Assembly: GCF_000336635.1 (NCBI RefSeq) | Contig: NZ_AOLY01000042.1 | Coordinates: 60,280-124,279, forward strand | Direction of reading: 5' to 3' | DNA: 64,000 nucleotides | Source: Haloarcula japonica DSM 6131 | GTDB taxonomy: Archaea > Halobacteriota > Halobacteria > Halobacteriales > Haloarculaceae | Part shown: piece after piece, positions 23,691 to 32,332 of the stretch | How positions within the stretch are numbered: the first letter of the stretch is position 1 | How the letters are laid out: each line of letters opens with the position of its first letter | Made by a program: the position numbers and the translations under genes | The notes under the pieces: generated by a model | Told to the model about the DNA's origin: nothing | Seen by the model: the letters and a program-made list of their open reading frames with translations, nothing else | The model's database searches: none

Positions 23691-26375
23691 ATGACCTCCC
23701 CCGACGACGATTCCCACAACAGGAGTGGTGAGCCACCGGATCGCGCCCACGAACACGAAGAAGGGTCCCACGAGCATAGTCACACGCATGACCACGACCA
23801 CAGTGATCACGAACACGCCCAACACACAGAACAGGGCGTCGACGACGTTTCTCCACCCATAGACCAAGGGGACGTTGCACAATTCGCGGTCCCGGAGATG
23901 GATTGTCCATCCTGTGCAGGAAAGGTAGAGAACAGCGTCGAAAAACTGGACGGAATCCGCAGCGTCGACCCGCAAGTGACGAAAGGGACGCTGACCGTTT
24001 CATACGACGGCGAACAAACGAGTGCCACCGCGATTGCTAATCGGGTCGAAAAGGCCGGGTACACCGTGGAGGACACCGGCGAAGTGTCCTCGAAATTCAC
24101 GGTTCCGGAAATGGATTGCCCGTCGTGTGCTGGCAAAATCGAGAACGCTCTCGAGAGGGTCGAGGGAATTACAACATTCGAAACCCAGCCGACGACCGGA
24201 ACCGTCGTCGTCACGTACGATTCTTCGAGGACTGGAGAAGCCGATATCATCGGCGCTATCGAACGTGCCGGGTACAAGGTTACAGACACGTCGAGCGACG
24301 AATCAGGACGGCAGGACCCGACTGAGGAACGCGAGAGCATCTGGACGAGTCCACGAGCACTCAAGACGTGGATCAGCGGTGGATTCGTCGCTCTCGGCTT
24401 GCTCTTCGAGTTCTTCCTGACCGGGCAGAATGTACAGCTTGCAAGCCTTCTCGGAACGGAGCTGCTCGTCGCCGACGTACTGTTCCTCGTTGCCGTCGCG
24501 TCCGGTGGTCAGGAGATCTTCCGCAACGGCTACTACTCCGCTCGGAATCTGAACCTCGATATCGACTTCCTGATGTCGGTGGCTATCCTCGGAGCACTCG
24601 TTGCGAGCCTCGCCTTCGGTGAGGCGCTCTACTTCGAGGCGGCCACCCTCGCGTTCCTGTTCAGTATCGCCGAGCTGCTGGAGCGGTACTCGATGGATCG
24701 CGCTCGGAACTCGCTCCGGGAGTTGATGGACCTCTCACCGGATGAGGCAACCGTCAAACGGGACGATACCACGGAGACAGTTCCTGTCGACGAGGTCGCT
24801 GTCGGCGACGTGGTCGTCGTCAAACCGGGGGAGAAGATCCCGATGGACGGAACCGTCGTCGACGGTGAAAGCGCCGTCAATCAGGCACCCATCACAGGCG
24901 AAAGCGTACCCGTCGACAAGACGATGGGAGATGAGGTATACGCCGGCACGATCAACGAAGAGGGCTATCTTGAGGTAGAGGTTACCTCTGAAGCCGGTGA
25001 TAACACGCTCTCGCGAATCGTGGAGATGGTCGAGGATGCCCAGTCGAACAAGACCGAGCGCGAGCAATTCGTCGAACGCTTCTCAACGTACTACACGCCA
25101 GTCGTCGTTGCCTTCGCCATTTTGACGACGGTGGGAAGCCCGTACGTTCTCGGCACGACCTGGCCCACGGCCGTCGTCTACGGGTTGACGTTACTGGTAC
25201 TGGCCTGCCCGTGTGCGTTCGTCATCTCGACACCCGTGTCCGTCGTGTCGGGAATTACGAGCGCCGCGAAGAACGGCGTCCTGATCAAGGGCGGCAACCA
25301 CCTCGAAGCGATGGGGGCCGTCGACGTCGTCGCCTTCGACAAAACGGGGACGCTCACGAAAGGTGAGCTCACCGTCACTGACGTCGTTCCATTAAACGAA
25401 AATTCGGAGGAAGACGTCCTCCGGTGTGCCCGCGGGCTCGAACAACGGAGCGAACATCCCATCGGCGAGGCGATCGTCGCTGAGGCCGGCAGCATGGGAG
25501 TCGCCGAGCGCGAGATCGATGATTTCGAGAGCATCACCGGCAAGGGCGTCCGGGCCGACCTCGACGGGACGCCCCACTTCGCTGGCAAGCCGGGGCTGTT
25601 CGAGGAGCTGGGATTCGACCTATCACACGTCCACGCGACCACTGACGGCGGTGTCGTCACCCAGACAGCTCGGCAGATATGCGACCGGAACAACTGCCTC
25701 GACCTTCTCGACGAGACCGTTCCCGAACTCCAAGCAGAAGGGAAGACCGTTGTCCTCGTTGGAACCGAAGACGAACTCGAAGGCGTCATCGCAGTCGCCG
25801 ACGAGATCCGACCCGAAGCGAAGCGAACAGTGACGCGACTCAAGCAACTCGGCGTCTCCCGAACGGTGATGCTGACGGGTGACAATGAGCGGACTGCCCG
25901 CGCGATCGCCGAACAGGTCGGCGTCGACGAGTACCAGGCCGAATTACTCCCCGAGGACAAGGTGACGGCGATCGAGGAGCTCGTCGAGGAGTACGACGGC
26001 GTTGCGATGGTCGGTGACGGCATCAACGACGCACCGGCGCTCGCCACCGCCACAGTCGGCGTGGCGATGGGGGCTGCCGGGACTGATACCGCATTGGAGA
26101 CCGCCGACATCGCCTTGATGGGTGATGACCTCGCAAAGCTCCCGTACCTCTACGAACTCGCACACGATGCGAACGGGGTCATCCGACAGAACATCTGGTC
26201 GAGTCTCGCTGTCAAAGCCGGGCTGGCAGTCGCAGTCCCGTTCGGATACGTCCCGATCTGGCTCGCCGTCCTCGCTGGCGATGCCGGAATGACGACGGCC
26301 GTCACCGGGAACGCGATGCGACTCTCTCGAATCACGCCGGAGACAGACACCGAAACCAGCGCTTCGGAGGGGTAA
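23691..26375 (+). CDS. zntA: Zinc/cadmium-type P1B ATPase with His-rich N-terminus
   Basis: 894 residues. A His/Asp/Glu-rich stretch (residues 19-46) is followed by two HMA domains with MDCPSCAGK (CxxC at 72-75 and 143-146). Core motifs: TGES at 402-405, CPC at 506-508 in the sixth helix, DKTGT at 550-554, HP in SEHPIGEAI, and GDGINDAPAL. The penultimate helix carries an Asp in LAVLAGDAGMT with a Lys in AVKAGL, the pair that marks Zn/Cd/Pb (P1B-2) pumps rather than Cu pumps. An extra cysteine-containing loop (ARQICDRNNCLD) sits in the nucleotide-binding domain. It exports divalent metal from the cytoplasm. Followed by a small membrane gene and a CDF transporter in the same direction. Confidence 0.93.
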   Translation: MTSPDDDSHNRSGEPPDRAHEHEEGSHEHSHTHDHDHSDHEHAQHTEQGVDDVSPPIDQGDVAQFAVPEMDCPSCAGKVENSVEKLDGIRSVDPQVTKGTLTVSYDGEQTSATAIANRVEKAGYTVEDTGEVSSKFTVPEMDCPSCAGKIENALERVEGITTFETQPTTGTVVVTYDSSRTGEADIIGAIERAGYKVTDTSSDESGRQDPTEERESIWTSPRALKTWISGGFVALGLLFEFFLTGQNVQLASLLGTELLVADVLFLVAVASGGQEIFRNGYYSARNLNLDIDFLMSVAILGALVASLAFGEALYFEAATLAFLFSIAELLERYSMDRARNSLRELMDLSPDEATVKRDDTTETVPVDEVAVGDVVVVKPGEKIPMDGTVVDGESAVNQAPITGESVPVDKTMGDEVYAGTINEEGYLEVEVTSEAGDNTLSRIVEMVEDAQSNKTEREQFVERFSTYYTPVVVAFAILTTVGSPYVLGTTWPTAVVYGLTLLVLACPCAFVISTPVSVVSGITSAAKNGVLIKGGNHLEAMGAVDVVAFDKTGTLTKGELTVTDVVPLNENSEEDVLRCARGLEQRSEHPIGEAIVAEAGSMGVAEREIDDFESITGKGVRADLDGTPHFAGKPGLFEELGFDLSHVHATTDGGVVTQTARQICDRNNCLDLLDETVPELQAEGKTVVLVGTEDELEGVIAVADEIRPEAKRTVTRLKQLGVSRTVMLTGDNERTARAIAEQVGVDEYQAELLPEDKVTAIEELVEEYDGVAMVGDGINDAPALATATVGVAMGAAGTDTALETADIALMGDDLAKLPYLYELAHDANGVIRQNIWSSLAVKAGLAVAVPFGYVPIWLAVLAGDAGMTTAVTGNAMRLSRITPETDTETSASEG

Positions 26376-26376
26376 G

Positions 26377-26814
26377 ATGGGTGCAGAGAATGAGGGAAAC
26401 GCAACATCCCATACGGAGGCAGATCAGCAACGATACCCGTTCGGACTCTCGTCTCCGCAGTTTGCCGTCCTCGTTGTGCTCATTGGGCTCATCGGGCCCG
26501 GTTTGTTGGTATACACCTTCGAACAGGCGAACCTCTCTGCAGTTGCTGACCTCGTGTGGATCGTCGGCTATGGCACAACCGTATTTGTGGTTTGGTTCAT
26601 CTGGCTTCGTCCGCTCGATTTCGCGGGCTCCTCCGCCCAAGATACATCACTCTCCGAAGAATCGGAGCGGTCCAAACCAGAACCGGAGGGAGCCGATGAG
26701 GAGATTACCTCTTCGGATAGCACTGAATCAACGGCGCAGGATTCGATGGTGACGAGTGAAGACGGGGCCCAGGAATCTACCCAGGAACAACCGGAATCCT
26801 CAGATTCGAAATAG
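26377..26814 (+). CDS. Two-helix membrane protein with acidic tail
   Basis: 145 residues beginning one base after the ATPase stop codon. Two membrane helices (QFAVLVVLIGLIGPGLLVYT and IVGYGTTVFVVWFIWLR) are followed by about 60 residues of Glu, Ser and Gln, probably unstructured. Tight spacing shows co-transcription with the Zn/Cd ATPase, so it may be an accessory protein of the pump. No family recognised. Confidence 0.7.
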   Translation: MGAENEGNATSHTEADQQRYPFGLSSPQFAVLVVLIGLIGPGLLVYTFEQANLSAVADLVWIVGYGTTVFVVWFIWLRPLDFAGSSAQDTSLSEESERSKPEPEGADEEITSSDSTESTAQDSMVTSEDGAQESTQEQPESSDSK

Positions 26815-26835
26815 AACCCCCTCTAATGTGAACTT

Positions 26836-27771
26836 ATGACCCTTCACGAGCATACTGATGAGGAGACCGCAGAGCACAACCTCCCGTCTAAATCAAGTGG
26901 CAGTACGCGTCGGCTTGCGCTCGTCGCGGTCGTCAATTTCTTTGGATTCGTCATCGAACTGGCTGGTGGACTCCTGTTCGGGTCGGTCGCGCTTATCAGC
27001 GACGCACTCCACATGCTGTTCGATATGCTGGCGTACGCGATGGCGTTCGGCGCGAGCTACACCGCCGAACGGTTCGAGGGTGGCGAGGCGTGGTCGTACG
27101 GTCTCCACCGACTGGAGCCGGTTGCGGCCTTCCTGAACGGCGTCTTGCTCCTTCCAATGGTCGGATACATCGTCTGGGAGTCCTACCAGCGGTTCCTTGA
27201 GCCAGTGGCGATCAATCCCGAGTTGACGCTGATCATCGCTACGGGTGGCCTGCTGGTAAACATCGGCTCCGTGTACGTGTTGCAGGGTGGTGAGATGAGT
27301 CTCAACGAGCGCGGGGCGTTCTACCACCTGCTCGGTGACGCCGGTGGCTCTGTTGCGGTAATCGTCTCGACCGCCGCCGTCGCAGTGTTCGATCTCCCCA
27401 TCGCAGACCCTGTGGCGGCCGTACTCATTGGGCTGCTGGTGCTCGCGTCGGCCGGGAACGTCCTCCGGGAAAGCACCTCGATCCTGTTGGAACGGAGCCC
27501 GGTGTCGTCCGAAGAACTCCGGGATGAATTGACGACACTCGATGGCGTCGACCAGATTGAGGATCTCCACGTCTGGCAAGTCTGTAGTCAACTCACCGTC
27601 GCAACCGTCCGACTGACAGATACGTCGACCACACTCGAGGAGCAACGGAGAATCCAGTCACGGGTTCACGACTATCTCACGAATCGAGGAATCGACCACG
27701 CAACCGTGGAGCTCGTCGGGCGTACCGATCCCGATACTGACCCTGTCGGTACGACGAATCACTCCCACTAA
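26836..27771 (+). CDS. czcD: Cation diffusion facilitator (CzcD/ZitB-type metal efflux)
   Basis: 311 residues with six membrane segments. The metal site appears as HMLFD in the second helix (SDALHMLFDMLAYAM) and HLLGD in the fifth (FYHLLGDAGGS), the HxxxD pair of zinc-transporting CDFs. The C-terminal cytoplasmic domain (LDGVDQIEDLHVWQVCSQLT, DHATVELVG) is the usual ferredoxin-like dimer module, and the protein ends in a His-containing tail. It exchanges Zn or Co for protons. It follows the P-type ATPase unit, completing a divalent-metal resistance operon. Confidence 0.92.
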   Translation: MTLHEHTDEETAEHNLPSKSSGSTRRLALVAVVNFFGFVIELAGGLLFGSVALISDALHMLFDMLAYAMAFGASYTAERFEGGEAWSYGLHRLEPVAAFLNGVLLLPMVGYIVWESYQRFLEPVAINPELTLIIATGGLLVNIGSVYVLQGGEMSLNERGAFYHLLGDAGGSVAVIVSTAAVAVFDLPIADPVAAVLIGLLVLASAGNVLRESTSILLERSPVSSEELRDELTTLDGVDQIEDLHVWQVCSQLTVATVRLTDTSTTLEEQRRIQSRVHDYLTNRGIDHATVELVGRTDPDTDPVGTTNHSH

Positions 27772-27773
27772 CG

Positions 27774-28181
27774 ATGTCCCACACAGCACCCGATCAAATG
27801 TTCGAGGTGTTGGACGAGACGAACGAGAACCTCATTGCGATTCGCGTCGGGAAGGGCACGCGAACAGGCTATCAAGAGCTGTACTCACTCCTCGTCGAAA
27901 AGAGCGATAAGCACGGGTACATCCACGTGTACGAGGAAGTTCCGAACTGGACGTTCAGGGCGTTTCTCACACACCTCCACGGGGTGGTTCCCGATCTCCG
28001 GTACGGCCCTGAGTTCGATATCGACCGGTACGCCGCAGTCGGCGATACACGATGGGCAAAACTCCTGTTCGACTGGTGGTATGCAATCCGACCGATCTGG
28101 CCAGTCGCCCCCAACGAAATGCGATATTTCGACATCAAGAAACGCGAGCGAGCTCTCGACTGGCTTCGAGAGGAAATTTAG
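27774..28181 (+). CDS. SpoIIAA/STAS-like domain protein
   Basis: 135 residues. The pattern MFEVLDETNENLIAIRVGKG, then GYIHVYEEVPNWTFRAFLTH, DRYAAVGDTRWAKLLFDWWY and RYFDIKKRERALDWL matches the SpoIIAA-like (DUF3478-type) family. The IHVYEEV strand, AAVGDTRW and FDWWY are its hallmarks. These soluble proteins have a STAS-like fold and unknown biochemical role. It begins two bases after the CDF stop and ends by overlapping the convergent arylsulfotransferase-like gene by 4 bases. Confidence 0.82.
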   Translation: MSHTAPDQMFEVLDETNENLIAIRVGKGTRTGYQELYSLLVEKSDKHGYIHVYEEVPNWTFRAFLTHLHGVVPDLRYGPEFDIDRYAAVGDTRWAKLLFDWWYAIRPIWPVAPNEMRYFDIKKRERALDWLREEI

Positions 28182-29500
28182 TTACGAATACGATCAACTC
28201 CGCCGACGACAATGAGGAGTGTAGAGACAAGCGTCAGTCCAAGTTGTGGTTCCCGGAACCAGAATGGCGTTGACGGAACGACTGCCCGAAGCCCGACCAG
28301 CAGTAGTGAGAGAACCGGCACGCCGGCGTCAGGGCTGTCGACGCTGCTTCCGTTAGTCGTGTACTTCGGGGCTCCGACAGACTCACCGTAGGGCAGTCGG
28401 TCGGCTTCGTATGGGATACGCTCTGTTCGAACGCTCCAGACGACAGTCCCGGATTCGTCGACCTCTACGAGTCGCCGGTTGAGCGTGTCGGTGATAAGCG
28501 TGTTTCCGTTCGGGAGGCGATCCGCATCCCGGGGCCAATCGAGCTCGACACCCGCTGCCCGATCAAGAGCCCACGCTGGCTCCCATTTACCGCCCTCCGT
28601 TCGATGCAGTTCCACGACTCGGTCGTTCTCGCTGTCGGCAACGAGGACGGCACCATCCCCGAGCCACTGGGGGTTGTGCTGGTGGTTGAGCACGTCGGGG
28701 TCACCGCATCGAATATCGCCATCATTGTCATAGTCGTTCAACTGGCCGGATTTCCGGCAATTGGCATCGTTCGAATCGGTCGTATCCTCATTGATAACCT
28801 CAACGACGCCCTCGCCGCGCTCGATAACGAGTAGCTGGTTGGCATTCCGTACTGAGACGAGATAGCGCCCAGAGCCGATGACGTCCACGTCGTTGATGTG
28901 CAGCCAGTCGGTCGTCGTCGGATCTTGTGGGGCGTCGTAGAACGAACTCGCATTCCACTGCCACGTGACTTCGCCGTTCTTGACAGTAAAGATACGCTCG
29001 TACTCCATATCGGTGACCAAGTATTCTCCCGATTCGAGTCGTTCGACATCGTGGACTTCGCTGTTCTTGTTCGTTCGCACCGGGAAGCTATACTCCGAAA
29101 CCACCTGCAGGTCTTTCCCGGGGTCAATGACTCGGAATCCCGTTCGGGTACAGGGAGACTCGTACGGTCCGCACGAAGCGTACCCGCTGTCCATGAACCC
29201 GGCTAACACTGTTCCGTTCTCCGTTTGTGTGACGTCAAAATAGCTATCAGCACTCGATTCACGCCAGGTAGTGTTCGTCCCGTTGAGAAGATAGACGCTG
29301 CCGTATTCGTGCCAGCCTGGGCCACCCCCCTGAGACCCGACCAAGGTTCGGGACGTCTGGTCTGTCTCCGAAGCCGTCCCAATCGCAGGGGCGAGCATTG
29401 CACTGCTAACAAGCGTGAGAACGAACAGAACAACGCCGAAAAGGATTAGGTAGCTACCCCGACGGAGATCAGGAACGGCAACATTCGGAACGGGGTTCAT
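28178..29500 (-). CDS. Membrane-anchored arylsulfotransferase-like beta-propeller protein
   Basis: 440 residues. One N-terminal membrane helix (YLILFGVVLFVLTLVSSAML), an extracellular six-bladed propeller with repeats such as EVHDVERLESGEYLVTDMEY, HINDVDVIGSGRYLVSVRNA, QHNPQWLGDGAVLVADSEND and WPRDADRLPNGNTLITDTLN, and a C-terminal membrane segment. This resembles haloarchaeal arylsulfotransferase (ASST)-like proteins; His in HDVE, HIND and HNPQ line up with catalytic-type positions. Substrate unknown. It is last in an operon with a winged-helix regulator and a small membrane protein, joined by ATGA overlaps. Confidence 0.72.
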   Translation of the reverse strand: MNPVPNVAVPDLRRGSYLILFGVVLFVLTLVSSAMLAPAIGTASETDQTSRTLVGSQGGGPGWHEYGSVYLLNGTNTTWRESSADSYFDVTQTENGTVLAGFMDSGYASCGPYESPCTRTGFRVIDPGKDLQVVSEYSFPVRTNKNSEVHDVERLESGEYLVTDMEYERIFTVKNGEVTWQWNASSFYDAPQDPTTTDWLHINDVDVIGSGRYLVSVRNANQLLVIERGEGVVEVINEDTTDSNDANCRKSGQLNDYDNDGDIRCGDPDVLNHQHNPQWLGDGAVLVADSENDRVVELHRTEGGKWEPAWALDRAAGVELDWPRDADRLPNGNTLITDTLNRRLVEVDESGTVVWSVRTERIPYEADRLPYGESVGAPKYTTNGSSVDSPDAGVPVLSLLLVGLRAVVPSTPFWFREPQLGLTLVSTLLIVVGGVDRIRN

Positions 29501-29775
29501 TTCTGGATATACAGCGAGTACATGATGACCGCGAGGCCAAGGGCGACGAACAGGCTGTTGATGAGCACGCCGAGGGCCAATCCGACAGAAAAGAACTGGT
29601 TGGCCACGCCAGTTAGAATTGCCCCGAGTGTGATGATACCGAACCCGACACCAAGGACACGTAGCGAATCCGCACCCGTACGTCGATAGGCTTTAAATGC
29701 AATATAGGTAATCCCGCCACCGAGAAGCAGGATTACGAACTTGACGACTGCAATCGCCGTGATGACGCCGTTCAT
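29497..29775 (-). CDS. Three-helix membrane protein (DUF7521-like), copy 1
   Basis: 92 residues: three hydrophobic segments (KFVILLLGGGITYIAFKAYR, LGVGFGIITLGAILTGV, ALGVLINSLFVALGLAVIMY) with the YIAFKAYRRTG junction after the first. The gene is joined by ATGA overlaps both to the winged-helix gene before it and the arylsulfotransferase-like gene after it. A homologous arrangement occurs at 47857-48486. Likely a membrane partner or sensor for the regulator; function unproven. Confidence 0.72.
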   Translation of the reverse strand: MNGVITAIAVVKFVILLLGGGITYIAFKAYRRTGADSLRVLGVGFGIITLGAILTGVANQFFSVGLALGVLINSLFVALGLAVIMYSLYIQK

Positions 29776-30149
29776 ACTTCGTCCCCCATCATCGACCAGA
29801 TATCTGCAAGCCGTTCGTCTGTAGATTTCGGCGGCCGATCGACGCTCACCGAAAACGTACCTGTGTCGTCCATAGAGATCGTGACGTCCTCGAACGACCG
29901 CTCGTAGTAGGTAACCCGTCCACCTCCGGGGTTGATCGTCTCCTGTTCTCGAACGAGGGAAGCGGAACTGAGGAGTTCTAATTTTCGATACAGCGTCGAC
30001 TTGGGGATGTCACATGCGTCGAGGAGTTCGTTCGCAGTCATTGGTTCGATAGTTTCCTGGAGAATAGCCCGACACGCGGGATCATCCAGCGCATCAAGGA
30101 CATCCTGTACCTCCGGAGTGTCCTCGGACGACACTGAATCATCTCCCAT
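29772..30149 (-). CDS. Winged-helix regulator partnered with a DUF7521-like protein, copy 1
   Basis: 125 residues from the ATG at 30149 (MGDDSVSSED); the open frame upstream is longer but has no domain. The winged helix is clear: VLDALDDPACRAILQETIEP, MTANELLDACDIPKSTLYRK, LELLSSASLVREQET, then a wing with GGGRVTYYERSF. A C-terminal Ser/Asp/Pro region follows. This is the ArsR-like fold used widely in haloarchaea. First gene of a three-gene operon with a membrane protein and an exported propeller. Confidence 0.8.
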   Translation of the reverse strand: MGDDSVSSEDTPEVQDVLDALDDPACRAILQETIEPMTANELLDACDIPKSTLYRKLELLSSASLVREQETINPGGGRVTYYERSFEDVTISMDDTGTFSVSVDRPPKSTDERLADIWSMMGDEV

Positions 30150-30289
30150 TATTCGATAATACGTGGTCCTCGGGATATGGTGTCCGATTGCTGGAGAGGC
30201 ATCCCATTGGTCCCACGAACTCAGTCGGGATCGTGGTTCCAGAGTCATGACGGTCGATCCATCGAAAGAGGGGAGACATGGTGACACAA

Positions 30290-30517
30290 TTATGAATCGT
30301 GCTGAATTTCGAGTCGTTGTTCGCCTGCGTCTGTGATCTCGTAGAGACCCCTCCCCAGTGGAACAATACAGCCCTCACTATGGAGGTGAGCACACGTTTG
30401 GTCAATGGTGATCGGGTGTCCATCGACGGCGTTAGTGATCTCCATCACATGGCACGGTGACTCATCAACGAGCAGCTCCAATATCTCGACCTCGGTCTGT
30501 ATTGAGAACTCGCTCAT
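30290..30517 (-). CDS. Small winged-helix DNA-binding protein
   Basis: 75 residues from the ATG at 30517 (MSEFSIQTEVE); a GTG at 30541 is less likely. Pattern: ILELLVDESPCHVMEITNAV, a turn, QTCAHLHSEGCIVPLGRGLY, EITDAGEQRLE. This is a minimal winged-helix domain like phage/plasmid repressors of haloarchaea. It stands 140 bases upstream of the regulator gene at 30149 and in the same direction. Confidence 0.7.
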   Translation of the reverse strand: MSEFSIQTEVEILELLVDESPCHVMEITNAVDGHPITIDQTCAHLHSEGCIVPLGRGLYEITDAGEQRLEIQHDS

Positions 30518-30577
30518 GGTAAATATCGTATCATGACCCACTCAGTAGCTGGATTTCGCCCGGCAGGGGCTATCCGG

Positions 30578-31540
30578 TCAGTCATACTGCGCGTACACCT
30601 CGAGAAGCTCTTGGTATCGATTTCGGATCGTGACTCGACTGACGTGGGCGACCTCACTCACCGTCTCCTGTGTGAGCTGTTCGTTCGTGAGGTGGGTCGC
30701 AGCATACAGAGCGGCAGCCGCCAACCCGGCTGGACTCTTTCCACTGTGGACGGCATTATCTGTAGCTACCTCAAGCAGTTCTCGAGAGCGCCGTTCTGCT
30801 TCGTCGCTCACGTCGAGCGATGACGCGAATTGTGGAATATATTGCATGGGATCCTCCGGCTCGATCTCCAGCCCAAGTTCTCGGGACAGATATCGGTACG
30901 CTCGCTGGATCCGGATTTTCTCGACACGGCTGACATCGGCGAACTCCGTCAGCGGCCGTGGCATTCCGTGCTGTCGAGCAGCCGCATACAACGACGCCGT
31001 CGACATACCCTCGATCGAGCGACCGGGGAGCAGGTTCTGCTCCACAGCACGCCGGTACAGGACGCCTGCAGTTTCCCGAACCGATTCAGGAAGTCCCAGA
31101 GCGGACGCCATGCGGCTGATCTCCCCGAGCGCTTGCTTGAGATTCCGCTCGTGAGCATCCTTCGTACGGAACCGCTCGTCCCACGTCCGGAGGCGCTGTA
31201 ATTGAGCACGTTTGCGACCAGAGACAGCCTGTCCGTAGGCATCCTTGTCCTGCCAGCCGATAGTCGTACTCAGACCCTTATCGTGCATCAGCTGCGTCGT
31301 CGGAGCCCCGACCCGACTCTTTTCATCGCGTTCCTCTGAAGTGAACGCACGCCACTCAGGACCGTGGTCGATTGGATTATCTTCAAAAACCAACCCACAG
31401 CTTTCGCAGGTCGCCTCACCGCTGTCGCTAGTCCGTGTAATATGACCCTGACACTCGGGACAGATGTTGTCGTTGGCAGACTTCACCTCGCGGTCGCGTT
31501 CATCTATTGACCGTTCCTGGGTATGTTCTTGAGCCATCAT
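30578..31540 (-). CDS. tfb: Transcription initiation factor B (TFB)
   Basis: 320 residues. N-terminal zinc ribbon with CPECQG and CESCGLV (about 27-48), the B-finger region (PEWRAFTSEERDEKSRVGAP), and two cyclin-like repeats (LKQALGEISRMASALGLPES and LEVATDNAVHSGKSPAGLAA), including SIEGMSTASLYAAARQ and TQETVSEVAHVSRVTIRNRY. Binds TATA-binding protein and the BRE to recruit RNA polymerase. Haloarchaea carry several TFB copies, often on plasmids, to switch gene sets, and this one may serve the island. ATGs at 31540 and 31537 are both possible. Confidence 0.95.
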   Translation of the reverse strand: MMAQEHTQERSIDERDREVKSANDNICPECQGHITRTSDSGEATCESCGLVFEDNPIDHGPEWRAFTSEERDEKSRVGAPTTQLMHDKGLSTTIGWQDKDAYGQAVSGRKRAQLQRLRTWDERFRTKDAHERNLKQALGEISRMASALGLPESVRETAGVLYRRAVEQNLLPGRSIEGMSTASLYAAARQHGMPRPLTEFADVSRVEKIRIQRAYRYLSRELGLEIEPEDPMQYIPQFASSLDVSDEAERRSRELLEVATDNAVHSGKSPAGLAAAALYAATHLTNEQLTQETVSEVAHVSRVTIRNRYQELLEVYAQYD

Positions 31541-31712
31541 ACTATTGGCATATAGGGGTTTTCCCTACAAACCGTGTGTCTTCTTAACAGTATCATGAGA
31601 CGGCTCCTCAATGAATAGCAGGCGGTGTCCCACTCGCTGGGAATCCGGCTTAACACTTTGTCTCCAAGACATCAACTCGTCACACCGCAAGTCAACGTCC
31701 CTACCCAATATT

Positions 31713-32228
31713 ATGTCTCAAGCCCGACTCCGCAGGCACGATATACGAACCGCGATTTCAAGGATTCCGGTCGAGTACAGGCATATCGCCAGTTTGACGC
31801 TACTAGTGACGTATATTGTGATGCTTCTTGGAGCCTACACCAGTGCAATCGGTGCTGGACTTTCCTGTCCCGATTGGCCGACCTGCTACGGGACGTGGGT
31901 CCCCTTCCTTCAACCCGAGATCATTGCTAACTCGCCATACTCTGCACTCCAAATCTTCGCTGAGTGGGCTCACCGTGGACTGGCGATGACGGCCGGGGTT
32001 CTGATCGTCGGCACGACCCTTGGAGCGTGGGTGACACACCGTAATACCCCGATTGTCAAATGGTCGGCCACGGCCGCTCTCGTCCTCCTTCCGTTACAGG
32101 TTATCCTCGGAGGATTGACCGTCACGGAAGATCTCCAACCGACCATCGTGACGACGCATCTGGGCGTGGCAATTCTCATTCTCCTCTGTCTCCTGACGAC
32201 CTGCCTCGTCGCATATCTCCGCCGCTGA
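31713..32228 (+). CDS. ctaA: Compact (half-size) heme A synthase CtaA-like protein
   Basis: 171 residues from the ATG at 31713. The signature GAYTSAIGAGLSCPDWPTCY is that of CtaA/Cox15, and EWAHRGLAM and VTTHLGVAI give the heme-binding His residues in helices. Only four membrane helices are present where bacterial CtaA has eight, matching the short archaeal type described from Aeropyrum pernix. It turns heme O into heme A for terminal oxidases. No oxidase genes lie nearby, but DsbA/DsbB-like thiol enzymes follow in the same direction, and the two Cys in the CPDWPTC loop could be their target. Confidence 0.85.
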   Translation: MSQARLRRHDIRTAISRIPVEYRHIASLTLLVTYIVMLLGAYTSAIGAGLSCPDWPTCYGTWVPFLQPEIIANSPYSALQIFAEWAHRGLAMTAGVLIVGTTLGAWVTHRNTPIVKWSATAALVLLPLQVILGGLTVTEDLQPTIVTTHLGVAILILLCLLTTCLVAYLRR

Positions 32229-32332
32229 TGACCCCTTGCGTATAACACAATGCCACAGATACCGACGATTCAGCTCACTATGAGAGCAGAACACGGAGCC
32301 TATGAAATCTACACTTGGAGTAGTGATCACGA

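Noticed and set aside
25178..26110. A 310-codon Ser-rich frame antisense to the Zn/Cd ATPase
   Set aside because: Ser/Thr/Ala repeats are typical of the complement of a high-GC gene; the sense frame has all P-type motifs.
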